DNA from: DTU064 sp045588245
Lineage (GTDB): Bacteria; Bacillota; Clostridia; Oscillospirales; CAG-272
Reading direction: 5' to 3'
Assembly: GCA_045588245.1 (NCBI GenBank)
Contig: JAZNDW010000017.1
Span: 1 to 48,659 of the forward strand
Length of the DNA: 48,659 bases
Part shown: positions 1 to 7,925 of the stretch, in pieces
How positions within the stretch are numbered: the first letter of the stretch is position 1
Layout: each line of letters begins with the position of its first letter
The notes under the pieces: model-generated
The model's input: the letters and a program-made list of their open reading frames with translations, nothing else
The model's database searches: none
What the model was told of the DNA's origin: nothing
Program-made: the position numbers and the translations under genes

Positions 1-205
1 CCTTTCGTTTTTGGGAATGGGACGGGGCGCCCTTGACGTCGCCTCTACTATATATGTCGCTTTTTTTGTCAAAATCTTTCACTGTATTTGAAAATTTTTC
101 AAAAATATTTCTTCCACCTATATTTTACCATACGGCAGGGAAGCAAGTAAATTATCGGATATTACAAATCTCACGCGCCGTTTTTGTGCAACAACACCGA
201 CGGAA
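1..205. other. AT-rich left-edge intergenic region
   Basis: No convincing reading frame is seen here. On the minus strand a TTGACA box lies at 67-72 with AT-rich sequence downstream, but no -10 hexamer at 17 bp spacing is convincing, so a leftward promoter for a gene or RNA outside the window is only a possibility. A short palindrome (TTGAAAATTTTTCAA) lies near 90-104. Confidence 0.3.
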
Positions 206-206
206 A

Positions 207-245
207 TAAAAAACGCGCAGGGGCTTTGCCCTTGCGCGTTTTTAT
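207..245 (-). terminator. Intrinsic terminator of the aminotransferase gene
   Basis: A long GC-rich inverted repeat (arms around AAACGCGCA and TGCGCGTTT, with GGGC/GCCC inside and a short loop at about 225-228) lies directly behind the stop codon of the leftward aminotransferase gene. An A-run on the plus strand becomes the U-tract of the minus-strand transcript. Confidence 0.8.
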
Positions 246-249
246 CAGA

Positions 250-1509
250 TTAAAGTCCCTTTTCGCAAGCCGCGAGCTTAACGGAAACGCAAAGGATCTC
301 CATTGCGAGACTAAGCTCGTCGTCATCGGGGAAAGAGGGTGCAATACGAAGATTCGTATCGAGCGGATCGCGTCCGTACGGGAACGTAGCTCCCGCTTCG
401 GTCAGCTTAACACCTGCTTCAAGGCAAAGCTGATATACGCGGCGAGCGCATCCCGGTGCCACGTTCAGGCTCATAAAGTAGCCGCCGCGGGGGCGCTTCC
501 ATTCCGCAATGCCAAGCCCGCCGAGCTCACGTTCAAGCGATTCGCAAACGATATCAAACTTGGGACGCAGGATAGCGGCGTGGTGATGCATATGATCAAG
601 CACAGCCTCGGCTGAGCCGAAATATTTTACGTGACGCATCTGGTTGATCTTGTCGTATCCGATCGTCTGATACGACATGAGGGCTTTGATCTGCTGCAGG
701 TTAGACTTGCTTGCCGCCATGATCGCAACTCCCGAACCGGGGAACGTGATCTTGGACGTTGACGCGAAGTACATTATCATGTTTTCGCTTGCGGGACCGA
801 GCTTTTTCGCCTCGGTGAAAATGTTGAGCAGATCATCCTTGTCGTCGGGATAAAGATCGTGAACGGAATATGCGTTATCCCAGAAGATGCGGAAGTCGGG
901 CGCCTTCGGCTTCAGCGCCGCCATGCGTCTTACGACTTCGTCGCTGTACGTTACACCCGTGGGATTAGAGTACTTCGGAACGCACCAGATACCCTTGATC
1001 GAGGCGTCATTTTCAACAAGACCTTCGACCGTGTCCATGTCTGGACCGTCATCGTTGATCTTTATCGTTATCATTTCGATACCTAAAGACTCACAAACAG
1101 CAAAATGGCGGTCATATCCGGGCGCGGGGCAAAGGAATTTCACCTTCGTTTCGCGTCCCCAGGGACGGGGAGAACCGTAAACGCCAAAGTGCATCGCACG
1201 AATGATAGTGTCATACATGAGGTTGAGGCTGGAATTACCCGCAACGAGTATGTTTTCCGCAGGAATATCAAGAAGCTCTGAGAAAAGGCGCTTCGTTTCC
1301 GGAAGTCCGTCTAAAACACCGTAATTACGGCAGTCAAGTCCGCCCTCGGAGCGGCAGTCGTCGCTGTTCGTAATAACGCCCAGCATTCCCATCGATAAGT
1401 CAAGCTGCTTTTTGCCGGGCTTACCTCTTGTCAGGTCGAGCGAATATCCTTTGCTTCTGAGTTCATCGTAACGGCGTCTTATAGCCGCAGCTTCGTCTAA
1501 TGATATCAA
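250..1509 (-). CDS. Aspartate aminotransferase, subgroup Ic (PLP-dependent)
   Basis: A fold-type I PLP aminotransferase that most likely moves the amino group between aspartate and 2-oxoglutarate in the cytosol. The 419-residue length and the start SLDEAA...YDELRSKGYSLDLTRGKP are typical of the subgroup-Ic aspartate aminotransferase family (PF12897). The cofactor site is visible: Asp211 in WDNAYSVHDL, Tyr214, and the Schiff-base Lys253 in STSKITFPGSG; the C-terminal Arg of LRIAPSFP is the usual carboxylate-binding position. The start appears to be TTG, preceded by AAGGT at suitable spacing. It follows asnS by 56 nt on the same strand and may share its transcript, which would pair aspartate supply with asparaginyl-tRNA synthesis. 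The family call is strong; the substrate rests on family knowledge. Confidence 0.9.
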   Translation of the reverse strand: MISLDEAAAIRRRYDELRSKGYSLDLTRGKPGKKQLDLSMGMLGVITNSDDCRSEGGLDCRNYGVLDGLPETKRLFSELLDIPAENILVAGNSSLNLMYDTIIRAMHFGVYGSPRPWGRETKVKFLCPAPGYDRHFAVCESLGIEMITIKINDDGPDMDTVEGLVENDASIKGIWCVPKYSNPTGVTYSDEVVRRMAALKPKAPDFRIFWDNAYSVHDLYPDDKDDLLNIFTEAKKLGPASENMIMYFASTSKITFPGSGVAIMAASKSNLQQIKALMSYQTIGYDKINQMRHVKYFGSAEAVLDHMHHHAAILRPKFDIVCESLERELGGLGIAEWKRPRGGYFMSLNVAPGCARRVYQLCLEAGVKLTEAGATFPYGRDPLDTNLRIAPSFPDDDELSLAMEILCVSVKLAACEKGL

Positions 1510-1565
1510 AACGGTATACCTTGTCTTTCTTTAGGATTATAAGCGGCAGGGTGCCGCCAGCGGAA

Positions 1566-2969
1566 TCAAAATTCCGCGTTGCCCGCTGTACGCGGGAAGG
1601 GCTGTACATCACGGATGTTGGACATTCCCGTGATATACATAAGAAGTCTGTCAAAGCCGAGACCGTAACCGGCGTGCTTCGTTCCGCCGAAGCGGCGAAG
1701 CTCCATATACCACCAGTAGTCCTCTTCCTTGAGTCCGCAACGTTCGATAGCGGCGCGGAGGTAATCCTCACGTTCCTCACGCTGAGATCCGCCAATCATC
1801 TCGCCGACACCGGGAACGAGCATATCGCAAGCCGCAACCGTCTTGCCGTCGTCGTTCAGGCGCATATAGAATGCCTTGATCTCCTTCGGATAGTCGGTGA
1901 CGAATACGGGACGCTCAAAGATCTTTTCAGTGAGGTAACGCTCGTGCTCGGTCTGCATATCCATGCCCCAGTAAACGGGGTATTTGAAGTCAGCGCCGGA
2001 TTTTGCCAAAAGCTCGACAGCTTCCGTGTAGGTAACTCTGCCGAATTCGCTGTCAACGAGCTTGTGCAGACGTTCAAGCAGCGTCTTGTCGATGAATTTG
2101 TTGAAAAACTCCATTTCTGCAGAGCAGTTTTCAAGCACGTAACGGATGATGTATTTGATCATATCCTCAGCAAGCTCCATGTCGTCCTCAAGATCGGCAA
2201 ATGCGATCTCCGGCTCGATCATCCAGAACTCTGCGGCATGGCGCGTTGTGTTCGATTTTTCCGCGCGGAATGTGGGACCGAAGGTGTATACGTTTGAAAA
2301 CGCCATAGCGAACGTTTCAACGTTTAGCTGACCTGATACGGTGAGGTTAGCTTCCTTGCCGAAGAAATCCTCACGATAGTCAATGTTTCCGTCATCGTCT
2401 CTCGGAGGGTTGCCGATATCAAGCGTTGTGAGATGGAACATCTCGCCTGCGCCCTCGCAGTCCGAGCAGGTAACGATCGGGGTGTGAACGTAAACGAATC
2501 CGCGGTCCTGGAAGAAACGGTGGATAGCCATAGCAGCTACGCTGCGTACACGGAAGACGGCAGAGTACGTTGCCGTACGCGGACGCAGATGCGCGATAGT
2601 ACGCAGATATTCCATTGTATGCCGCTTATTCTGAAGCGGATATTCGGGCACGGATGTACCCTCAACAATGATAGATTCGGCGTGGATTTCAAACGGCTGC
2701 TTTGCATCGGGTGTAAGAACGAGCTTGCCGACGATGTGAAGTGAACAACCTATATTCTGATGTGCTATCTCGTCATAATTGTCAAGCTTTTCCGCTTCGA
2801 ACACTACCTGCAGATTTGTGAAGTAGCTGCCGTCGTTCAGCTCGATAAAGCCGAATGCGTTCGATGCGCGCATTTTTCTTGCCCAGCCGACAACGTGTAT
2901 CGTTTTGTCGGCGTATGCTTCGGGGGAAGCAAAAATCGATTTGATAGAGGTTACATCTTTTCTTTCCAT
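1566..2969 (-). CDS. asnS: Asparagine--tRNA ligase
   Basis: A class IIb aminoacyl-tRNA synthetase that charges tRNA-Asn with asparagine in the cytosol. An N-terminal OB-fold anticodon-binding domain (around IHVVGWARKMRAS) is followed by the class II catalytic core: motif 1 near HRFFQDRGFVYVHTP, motif 2 in FRAEKSNTTRH, and motif 3 in GYGLGFDRLLMYI near the C-terminus. At 467 residues it is full length. The ATG at 2967-2969 was chosen because it follows AAAGGAA at good spacing; an upstream in-frame extension of 18 codons would overlap the leader. It has its own promoter and ends 56 nt before the aminotransferase gene. Confidence 0.97.
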   Translation of the reverse strand: MERKDVTSIKSIFASPEAYADKTIHVVGWARKMRASNAFGFIELNDGSYFTNLQVVFEAEKLDNYDEIAHQNIGCSLHIVGKLVLTPDAKQPFEIHAESIIVEGTSVPEYPLQNKRHTMEYLRTIAHLRPRTATYSAVFRVRSVAAMAIHRFFQDRGFVYVHTPIVTCSDCEGAGEMFHLTTLDIGNPPRDDDGNIDYREDFFGKEANLTVSGQLNVETFAMAFSNVYTFGPTFRAEKSNTTRHAAEFWMIEPEIAFADLEDDMELAEDMIKYIIRYVLENCSAEMEFFNKFIDKTLLERLHKLVDSEFGRVTYTEAVELLAKSGADFKYPVYWGMDMQTEHERYLTEKIFERPVFVTDYPKEIKAFYMRLNDDGKTVAACDMLVPGVGEMIGGSQREEREDYLRAAIERCGLKEEDYWWYMELRRFGGTKHAGYGLGFDRLLMYITGMSNIRDVQPFPRTAGNAEF

Positions 2970-3045
2970 GGTAATTCCTTTCCATAAGCCGCATTTGCAA
3001 GTCGTAAACCTTAAAATTTTCATATTTCGCGAACACAGCTCTTAT

Positions 3046-3074
3046 ATTATAGTATGTGATGTTTATTTTTGCAA
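3046..3074 (-). promoter_or_regulatory. Sigma-A-type promoter of asnS
   Basis: On the minus strand TTGCAA (3069-3074) and TATAAT (3046-3051) are separated by exactly 17 bp. The resulting leader is only about 70 nt, which is too short for a T-box, the common regulator of tRNA-synthetase genes in Bacillota. Confidence 0.75.
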
Positions 3075-3098
3075 GATGAATTTAGAAAATATTTATTT

Positions 3099-5561
3099 TT
3101 ATTCCGACCAAAAATCCGACAACACGCTCGCAAGCGAGCGGTTGTCACCTATATAGCGCATCGTTTTCCAATGATCGGGGAAAAGCGATCTATAATCTTT
3201 CGTTCCGAATCTGTCGTCGATCAAAAGCACAACGCCTCTGTCATTCTCTCCGCGAATGACCCGTCCTGATGCCTGAAGCACCTTATTCATGCCCGGGAAG
3301 ATGTACGCAAACTCCTGTCCGCGTTCGCATATACGGTCAAAATGCTCGCTTTTTAGATTAAGCTCGGAGGATATCTGAGGAAGTCCGACGCCGACGACGA
3401 TAGCTCCCGAAAGTCTGTCACCCGGCAAATCAACGCCCTCGGAAAAAAGTCCGCCGAGAACGCAGAAGCCGATCCTCGACCGTTTGGGATTCGGCGTGAA
3501 ACGCTGAAGGAACCGCTCCCGTTCGCGCTCCGTCACGCTTTTTGATTGATCTATGATCTCAACGCCATCCCCGCCGTACATCGCCGAAAACGCGTCGCTG
3601 ATAAGCCTTAAATACTTATACGACGGCAAATAGCATATATAATTTCCCGTCTTTGCCGTAATGACGGTATGCACCATCGACGCGATCTCGGGCGCGGAAG
3701 CCTCCCGATCGGACAGACGCGTGCTGATCCTGTCGGCGGCAAGCACACAAAGATTCCTTTCGTCATAAGGCGACGGCAGTTCGAGCGTGTCGCAATTCTG
3801 TTCTATGCCGAGCACACGTCGGAAATAATCGTGCGGCTGAAGCGTTGCCGAAAAGAACACCGCCGACTTCGCCCTTACAAGACACCGTCCGATATGCGCC
3901 GACGCATCAAGACACAAGTGACTGCACTTGATGTCCCCACCCGCAATCTCCGCGAAAGCGACGTGCCGCTTGTCAAAATACTCCGCCGAGTCGGCAAAAT
4001 CCGAAAGCTCCGTATATCCGTCGGCAAGCACGTTGAGATTTCTCCTCGCATCGTCGGTATCGGCGCCGTCGCGCCTTGCCGCACGCAAAAGCTTACCGCA
4101 AAGCTCCGCCGAATCCTTCACCGCACGGCAGAGCGATGAGAAAGGTGCGCTTTCTATGACGTAGCCGCTTGCGTTGCCGTTTGCATCTTCTGTCAGCGTT
4201 TCGGCGGCAAGCGTCTTCATTTTCAGTATTTCATCGCGGACGGCGGCAAGCGTATCCGTGATCTCGACGTCAACACCGTCAAAAAGCGTCATCAAACGGC
4301 TGACTGTGGAGAGTTTGACCGACGACGAATACATTCCGCACGCTCTGTCTACAAGGTTATGTGCCTCGTCGCAAAGGTAAAGATACTTTTCCGATTTGTG
4401 TTCATTTTCGTCGTCCGTGTCAAAGAAACGTCGGAAATACACCTTCGGATCGAAAACGTAGTTGCAGTCACAAACGATGATCTCGCACATTTCTGCGGCA
4501 TCAAGCGACAGCTCGTACGGGCAAACGTTATATTTTTCGGCAACAGCCGCAACGTCAGTCGACGTGATGTGATGTCCGCGTCCTACATTGAAGATCAGCT
4601 CACCCAGAGCGTCGATGACTCTGTCGTAGTGTCCTGCGGCACGCGGACAAAGCTCGGGCGAGCAAGAGCCGCCCGGATAAATGCTGCCACCGCGAGGACA
4701 TATTCTGTCGCGTGCCAGAATCGATATGCTTCGCAGCGACAAAAGCGACTTATTCAGTATCAGGATCGCCGACTCAGCCGATTCGGCGGTCGAGGATTTT
4801 TGCGTCAGATAAAAAATCCTGTCAACATAGCCTGCGCCAAGACTTTTTATGCCGGGATAAAGCGACGCCATTGTTTTTCCGATCCCCGTCGGTGCTTCGA
4901 TAAGGGCGCGTCTGCCAAGCCGCGCCGCACGGACGACAGCAGCCATGAAATCGCGCTGTCCTTCACGGACGTCGGCATACGGGAATCGAAGCGCACCGAT
5001 CTCGGCGGAACGGTTTTTCTCTCGTTCGATGTGCAGTTCCGCCCAACGTGCGTATCGGTGCAAAAGCTCCTCTGCCTGCACCTTCAATTCCGCAAACGTA
5101 AACGGGCATTCAAAGCTTCTTTCCCTGCCCTCTCCCTTCGGTGCGTACGTGATACGCACCGTCGCACGGTCGCACCGTTCGCGGTGACACCACATAAACG
5201 CATAGAGCACTCCCTGCGCAATGTGTGCGGCGGGGATCCTGTCCGCACCTCCGTAAAAAGCGGTCGGCACGGTTTTAACCTCTTCGATCATATCGGCGGT
5301 GACGCCGTCACCGCGGCAGATGCCGTCGGCACGGCCCGACAGCCTGTATTTGATCCCGTTATATGCGTATTCGTATTCAAGAGGCACCTCAATCATAACG
5401 TCATCGCCGCTCTCATCGGCGACTCTCTTGTGCGTCAGCTTGCCGTCAGCAGCAGAGACTCCTCTGCCGCCTCCGATGTCGCCGCCTCTGCAGAGAAAAT
5501 CGGTAAGAGAGCGCACCGTCAGAGATACCGTATTCAAATTTCCATCATATCTGACCGTCAT
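3099..5561 (-). CDS. Rad3/DinG-type ATP-dependent DNA helicase with N-terminal PD-(D/E)XK nuclease domain
   Basis: A superfamily 2 helicase of the XPD/DinG class, expected to unwind DNA 5'-3' in repair. Visible elements: an N-terminal RecB/Cas4-like nuclease fold with His44, Asp79 (RADG) and Glu94-x-Lys96 (EVK); Walker A EAPTGIGKT at 222-230; a cysteine cluster (CPRGG, CSPELCP, then CPYEL) that would hold the 4Fe-4S cluster of this class; the DEAH box (CDEAHNL); and motif VI QASGRVIRG near the C-terminus. The 820 residues fit the two-module architecture found in Clostridia. The start was set at the ATG following AAAGG rather than an in-frame GTG three codons upstream. It stands alone behind its own promoter. 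Not E. coli DinG proper, which lacks the nuclease domain at this end. Confidence 0.88.
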   Translation of the reverse strand: MTVRYDGNLNTVSLTVRSLTDFLCRGGDIGGGRGVSAADGKLTHKRVADESGDDVMIEVPLEYEYAYNGIKYRLSGRADGICRGDGVTADMIEEVKTVPTAFYGGADRIPAAHIAQGVLYAFMWCHRERCDRATVRITYAPKGEGRERSFECPFTFAELKVQAEELLHRYARWAELHIEREKNRSAEIGALRFPYADVREGQRDFMAAVVRAARLGRRALIEAPTGIGKTMASLYPGIKSLGAGYVDRIFYLTQKSSTAESAESAILILNKSLLSLRSISILARDRICPRGGSIYPGGSCSPELCPRAAGHYDRVIDALGELIFNVGRGHHITSTDVAAVAEKYNVCPYELSLDAAEMCEIIVCDCNYVFDPKVYFRRFFDTDDENEHKSEKYLYLCDEAHNLVDRACGMYSSSVKLSTVSRLMTLFDGVDVEITDTLAAVRDEILKMKTLAAETLTEDANGNASGYVIESAPFSSLCRAVKDSAELCGKLLRAARRDGADTDDARRNLNVLADGYTELSDFADSAEYFDKRHVAFAEIAGGDIKCSHLCLDASAHIGRCLVRAKSAVFFSATLQPHDYFRRVLGIEQNCDTLELPSPYDERNLCVLAADRISTRLSDREASAPEIASMVHTVITAKTGNYICYLPSYKYLRLISDAFSAMYGGDGVEIIDQSKSVTERERERFLQRFTPNPKRSRIGFCVLGGLFSEGVDLPGDRLSGAIVVGVGLPQISSELNLKSEHFDRICERGQEFAYIFPGMNKVLQASGRVIRGENDRGVVLLIDDRFGTKDYRSLFPDHWKTMRYIGDNRSLASVLSDFWSE

Positions 5562-5602
5562 CGCTCTCACCTTTCGTGATAATATTATATAACTCCATTA
5601 TA

Positions 5603-5631
5603 ATTATATATCAAAAACACCGCATAATCAA
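5603..5631 (-). promoter_or_regulatory. Sigma-A-type promoter of the Rad3-like helicase gene
   Basis: Minus-strand TTGATT (5626-5631) and TATAAT (5603-5608) with a 17-bp spacer, about 40 nt upstream of the chosen start codon. A second TATAAT at 5597-5602 overlaps the same region. Confidence 0.7.
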
Positions 5632-5712
5632 GCGAACGGTGTGATATTTTATCTCCGAACGCACCAAAATGCGATGTTTTTATGATATACTGATATGAAA
5701 GGTTCGGATAGG

Positions 5713-6243
5713 CTAAAGCTCATACTCCTTCAGCTTTGCGTTATCCTCAAGATAATTGAAATATTCTTCGTTCGTCATGTCGTAAAAATACGTGTTTATA
5801 ACGCGGCAAACGCCGCCGTGACAAACGAAGAGCACGTTTTTGCCCGCGTATTTTTCCTTCACCTCATCAATGAGCCCGTAAACGCGGTGCGCTACTTGCA
5901 TCATGGATTCGCCGTTCGGGTACTTATACGCGAAGTGACGTTTATTCGCAAGAAACTCAGGGTCATACCCCGACACGCCTTCGAAAATGCCGTAATCCTG
6001 CTCGATGAGCCTACCATCAACGGTGACAGGCACACCGCACTCCAAAGAAACGATCCTTGCCGTCTCTTTTGCACGCAAAAGCGGCGAGGATATGATAACG
6101 TCAAGCCCCACCTCCGATGCAGCCTTTGCAAGTGCCCTTGCCTGCTCGTAACCCAGCTCCGTCAAGGGAACGTCCGTCCTGCCGCAGACTTTGAATTCAT
6201 CGTTCCACGGCGTTCTGCCGTGACGCGCAACATAAAGTTTCAT
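5713..6243 (-). CDS. Histidine phosphatase family protein (GpmB/PhoE-like)
   Basis: A small phosphatase of the phosphoglycerate-mutase-like superfamily. The N-terminus carries the RHG signature (VARHGRTPWN), with His8 as the phospho-acceptor; a second conserved His lies in FVCHGGVCRVI near the C-terminus, and an acidic segment (LIEQDYGIFEG) supplies the proton donor. The 176-residue length fits broad-specificity histidine phosphatases; the true substrate (alpha-ribazole phosphate, phosphosugar or other) cannot be told from sequence. The ATG at 6241-6243 follows GGAGA by 9 nt and is preferred over a GTG three codons upstream. It diverges from nnr with only 76 bp between the starts. Confidence 0.85.
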   Translation of the reverse strand: MKLYVARHGRTPWNDEFKVCGRTDVPLTELGYEQARALAKAASEVGLDVIISSPLLRAKETARIVSLECGVPVTVDGRLIEQDYGIFEGVSGYDPEFLANKRHFAYKYPNGESMMQVAHRVYGLIDEVKEKYAGKNVLFVCHGGVCRVINTYFYDMTNEEYFNYLEDNAKLKEYEL

Positions 6244-6319
6244 TAACTTCACTCTCCGTAAATGATTTACGCATCATTTTACCACATATAGAACCGAAAT
6301 TCAAACCGAAGGTGCAAAA

Positions 6320-7843
6320 ATGAAAACTGCAGTATCAACAACCGTTATGAAAGAATGTGACCTTGCCACTGCCGCTCGCACAGATGGCGACACGCGCGAG
6401 CTGATGCGCCGCGCAGGCGAAGCTATCGCAAACCACGCTTTGTCGCGCCGTGAAACGTACCGCGTCGGCATCGTTTGCGGTGTCGGCGGAAACGGCGGTG
6501 ACGGATACGCCGCCGCAACGTATCTGTACGACGCGGGTGTATACTGCAGGCTCTGTTCTGTCATAGACAGATACAGCGCCGACGGCGAGTATTTTTGGCA
6601 CGAGTGCCAAAAGCGAAACATTCCCTGCGAGCTTGTCACGGAAAGCACGGACTTGTCCGACTGCGACACCGTCATCGACTGCATTTTCGGCGTCGGTTTT
6701 CACGGCACACCGAGCGGTGCTGCCGCCGTCGCGATCGAAAAGATAAATTCTTCCGGCGCCTACGTCATCAGCGCCGACATAAATTCGGGGCTCGGCGGCA
6801 ACTCGGGGCTTGGCTCCGTCGCCGTCCGTTCCGACCTGACCGTCGCCATCGGCTCCTACAAATACGGCCACGTTCTCGGCATGGCGAAGGACTGCATCGG
6901 CTCGCTAGTGCTTGAACCGATCGGGATCGGGATAACAGATAATCACACCGTATGGGCGGATGAGGCAGACTTCGCCGACGTTTTCCCCGAGCGCAAGCAT
7001 TATTCGCATAAAGGCACGTACGGCACCGCCGCCATCCTCGGCGGTTGCCGCGAATATTCGGGTGCCGTGAAGCTCGCAAATATCGCCTCGTCGGCGCTTC
7101 GCGCAGGCGCAGGTCTGTCACGGCTCATAGTACCCTCTTCGATTGCCGATGCCGTTATGCCGCATCTGCTTGAATCGACGCTTCTGCCGCTTCCCGACCG
7201 CGACGGACACGCACTTTTTCTTCCCGAAGCGATAGATTCATCGCTCCGCGGTGCGTCATCCCTTGCCGTCGGAATGGGATGGGGCAAGTCGGAGGATAAT
7301 ATAAAGATCCTGCGTCACATACTCAAAAATTACTCGCTTCCGCTCGTAATCGACGCCGACGGCATCAATGCCGTCGCGGAACATGGCATAGCAGACGTCA
7401 TCATGGGCACGGAGTGCCGCGTCATTCTGACGCCGCACCCTGCCGAGTTTTCACGGCTGACAGGGCTCTCCGTCAGCGAGATCCTATCCGATCCCATAGC
7501 TCATGCGGAAGCTTTCGCGGCAAAGCACCGCCTTATCGTGCTGTTGAAGGGTACTGCCACCGTCGTTACCGACGGGCATAGAACGATACTCGTTTCACGC
7601 GGCTCTCCGGGCATGGCAAAGGGCGGCTCCGGTGACGTTTTATCGGGCGTTCTTTCGGGGATGCTTGCTCACGCTCCCGCTACCGTTGATACCGTTGCCA
7701 CCGCGGCATTCATTTGCGGCGTTGCAGGCGAGCTCGCTGCCGCGGAAGTCGGTGCCGTTTCCGTGCTCGCGTCGGACACGGTACGTCACATACCGAGCGC
7801 CGTCAAAATGATCGTAAGTGCAAAAACGGCTGCTCGTGAATGA
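6320..7843 (+). CDS. nnr: Bifunctional NAD(P)H-hydrate repair enzyme (epimerase + dehydratase)
   Basis: Repairs damaged NADHX/NADPHX. The N-terminal half is the YjeF-N epimerase, with CGVGGNGGDGYAAA binding the cofactor; the C-terminal half is the ribokinase-like ADP/ATP-dependent (S)-NAD(P)HX dehydratase, with TPHPAEFSRLTG, the KGT segment, and the anion-hole motif GMAKGGSGDVLSG. At 507 residues it has the normal length of the fused bacterial enzyme. The ATG follows GAAGGTG at correct spacing. It is read divergently from the histidine phosphatase gene and is followed, after 82 nt, by the defence operon, which has its own promoter, so the two are probably not functionally linked. Confidence 0.95.
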   Translation: MKTAVSTTVMKECDLATAARTDGDTRELMRRAGEAIANHALSRRETYRVGIVCGVGGNGGDGYAAATYLYDAGVYCRLCSVIDRYSADGEYFWHECQKRNIPCELVTESTDLSDCDTVIDCIFGVGFHGTPSGAAAVAIEKINSSGAYVISADINSGLGGNSGLGSVAVRSDLTVAIGSYKYGHVLGMAKDCIGSLVLEPIGIGITDNHTVWADEADFADVFPERKHYSHKGTYGTAAILGGCREYSGAVKLANIASSALRAGAGLSRLIVPSSIADAVMPHLLESTLLPLPDRDGHALFLPEAIDSSLRGASSLAVGMGWGKSEDNIKILRHILKNYSLPLVIDADGINAVAEHGIADVIMGTECRVILTPHPAEFSRLTGLSVSEILSDPIAHAEAFAAKHRLIVLLKGTATVVTDGHRTILVSRGSPGMAKGGSGDVLSGVLSGMLAHAPATVDTVATAAFICGVAGELAAAEVGAVSVLASDTVRHIPSAVKMIVSAKTAARE

Positions 7844-7851
7844 ATACCGTA

Positions 7852-7880
7852 TTGACACGGTGACTATAAAATGATATAAT
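7852..7880 (+). promoter_or_regulatory. Consensus sigma-A promoter of the Shango-like operon
   Basis: A perfect TTGACA (7852-7857), a 17-bp spacer and a perfect TATAAT (7875-7880), 45 nt upstream of the sngA start. No operator-like palindrome overlaps it, so strong constitutive transcription is the simplest expectation. Confidence 0.9.
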
Positions 7881-7925
7881 TTTACGATACAGAACTAATG
7901 TTTCTTTTTGGGAAGGAGGGCTTTT

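Noticed and set aside
1..60. Start of a lysine or other riboswitch read leftward at the window edge
   Set aside because: AGAGGCG after a TTGACA box recalls a lysine element, but too little sequence is present and the following bases do not fit.
1500..2297. A 265-codon plus-strand open frame opposite asnS
   Set aside because: asnS carries all class II motifs on the other strand; the opposite frame has no start site and no recognisable domain.
2970..3045. T-box riboswitch upstream of asnS
   Set aside because: The leader from the promoter to the start codon is only about 70 nt, has no T-box sequence (TGGNACCGCG type) and no terminator.
4359..5579. A 406-codon plus-strand open frame opposite the Rad3-like helicase gene
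   Set aside because: It is the complement of a conserved gene with all helicase motifs; the plus-strand product is Arg/Cys/Ser-rich with no family features.
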